Positions 62,583 to 64,000 of a stretch of 64,000 nucleotides of DNA are shown here, in pieces. The position numbers were made by a program, and so were the translations under genes. Positions within the stretch are counted from its first letter, which is position 1. Every line of letters starts with the position of its first letter. The DNA comes from Fasciolopsis buskii. Its lineage: Eukaryota > Platyhelminthes > Trematoda > Plagiorchiida > Fasciolidae. The stretch is from positions 1-64,000 of the forward strand of contig LUCM01009820.1 in the NCBI GenBank assembly GCA_008360955.1. Direction: 5' to 3'. The notes beneath the pieces were generated by a model that was not told the DNA's origin, ran no database searches, and worked only from the letters and a program-made list of their open reading frames with translations.

Positions 62583-64000
62583 ATGCTTTCATTGTGCTAT
62601 GAACTAGCCAGCATATGCATTGCATCTATCGTTAAACGACTGGCTCCGACAATTCCAACTCGTATTGTTCGCCCTCGAAAATTCATCCGATTTTCTGGCA
62701 CATGGTGTTGGTGCAATCACATTTTTGCCGTGGAGGCCCACGATCGTGCTTCTCCATGTTCCTTCATAAACCCTCGCACTAAAACAGCCAAACCAGTCAG
62801 TAACGGCATAAACTGTTGCTGATGTGCCATTTAAAAGTTTTTGTTATACATCACGGGCCGCTGTACTGGTTTCTGCTTCCTCCTCAGACGGACTCAGCCC
62901 ATGTCACAAACGGAGAGCAACACCGCAGTTGCAATGTTCGGTCCGCATTGGCTCAGCCTTGACATGGGAATTTGCCATCGATTTCGGTGGACATTCATTC
63001 AGGCAAATGTAACGATTCCTATCATCCGTCTACCGGTCGTTCTTAGACTACCAACTGGCTGACATAACAACTACACCACTTCTCAAGTTATTTTGCATCT
63101 GTGTCAAAACTAGTCGGAAATTTCATTCAACCGACTTGTTGAAACCTCTTCTGCATAGGTCTGAAACTTAATTCATTTTACGTCAGCGTGTGTGCCTACG
63201 TACTGTAAGATGCACTGATTATCTATGCACTGTTCTGTGACCTGTCGGCAGATGTACTCTTGAGGAATCTTGTTAAACAGCGGTATGTTCTTATCAAATT
63301 TTGAAGATATTTGACAGAAGTCCAAATACTTTTGATATAACTCCGAAATAACGAAGAGAATGGTATTATCGTTTCCTTTCTGCCAACAACACACTCATTC
63401 CTTCTCTTTATATTCGACGGGCGTTTTCACAGTCGTCTTTTCGCTGGGAGTTCGAAAGCCCTTCCTTCTCCCTCTAAGACTTATCAGTTTGCGGGTTCTT
63501 TTTTTCAGCTAATCATCGTTTGAGAGCGAGCAGCAAGCCACTATACCCCACTTTTACATTGTCTACAACCCAAAAAGCTGGCCTTTGAGAAACGAAATTT
63601 CGGGAACGTGAACCTGAGTATAATTCGTCCTTCTTCCAGCCTCACTTTTTGCATATGATCCTGAATCTGGCAATTGAAAACCCTGTGGAGATTACCGTAC
63701 TATCAACAAGGTAATTGCCCCAGATAGGTTTGTTCAAATTTACTCGAATGCAGTTTGAATTGCGCAACGCGTTCCAGACGTTTCGAAGCTTCACATATGA
63801 AGTTTCGCGAGGTTTACCATTCGCGTTTGGTTAGTTCGTTGAAATCTTTAACAAAAGAGCAAACTTACCGCACACCTACGACAATTTTCTTGAGGATTCC
63901 AGCACTTTCGCATCCAAGCAAATTTTGATGATCGTGTTTCATGTTATCTTTCGTCGAATTCCTCGGCCATGAACATGTCACCGCCAACCTCCCAAACAAA
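62583..64000 (+). mobile_element. Ty3/gypsy gag-pol remnant, runs off the window
   Basis: Three domains in order on the + strand. Gag: a CWCNHIFAVEAHDRASPCSF-like knuckle at about 62703-62760. Aspartic protease: 62824-63120, with a TSRAAVLVS stretch where the DTG active site is expected and FGPHWLSLDMG then FRWTFIQANVTIPII in the neighbouring frame. Reverse transcriptase: from about 63665 to the end, where GDYRTINKVIAPDR jumps directly to LFKFTRMQF and RGLPFAF, then a VEFLGH trace near 63955. Stops and frameshifts abound and RT motif A is deleted, so the element is dead. Confidence 0.75.

Overview
This is a eukaryotic window, most likely from a parasitic flatworm, probably a trematode. The reasons are one multi-exon gene with very short GT-AG introns (37, 43 and 57 bases) beside long ones, a dense load of decayed APE-type LINEs whose reverse transcriptases resemble those I know from digenean genomes, two Ty3/gypsy remnants, tRNA-derived repeat pieces and many TA and TATC/GATA microsatellites. 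A 10-base N run sits inside a TATC array. No bacterial gene, operon, rRNA gene, intact tRNA gene or CRISPR array is visible. The host group is inferred from family resemblance, not from a database search.

The only convincing host gene is a boule/DAZ-family RNA-binding protein on the + strand (38764-49619; a possible first coding exon lies at 38117-38178). Ten exons are recognised. Exons 1-4 encode one RRM ending in the DAZ-family IRKQ motif. Exons 5-6 carry an L-x-PRPG stretch. Exons 7-10 encode a long region rich in Ala, Gln, Ser and Thr. All junction phases agree, giving about 648 codons from 38764. Failure to splice at the 3' end of exon 7 would give a shorter protein of about 492 residues. 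Introns 6 and 9 are swollen by retroelement insertions.

Layout: 1-2.8 kb, two LINE reverse-transcriptase fragments facing opposite ways. 3.7-4.5 kb, two tRNA-like repeat pieces. 8.3-8.8 kb, a LINE fragment. 11.6-14.7 kb, a nearly full-length decayed LINE on the - strand (endonuclease, then RT). 14.7-15.2 kb, a 110-bp inverted repeat. 16.2-18.2 kb, a LINE whose first 1,230 bp recurs almost unchanged at 40.0-41.3 kb inside boule intron 6. 19.0-21.2 kb, a second LINE lineage (CR1/Jockey-like) on the - strand. 21.7-25.9 kb, GATA/TA/TATC arrays and AT-rich DNA. 26.2-27.1 kb, the 3' end of a Ty3/gypsy element with a putative LTR. 35.3-36.0 kb, a LINE tail. 38-49.6 kb, boule. 46.4-47.4 and 54.5-55.8 kb, two nearly identical chimeric LINE-derived copies. 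52.8-53.0 kb, a CR1/Jockey-like RT scrap. 62.6-64.0 kb, a gag-pol remnant of a Ty3/gypsy element running off the window.

Except for boule, all protein-like stretches are broken by stops, frameshifts or deletions and are best treated as pseudogenes. Several long open frames are antisense shadows of LINE sequence or translations of microsatellites.
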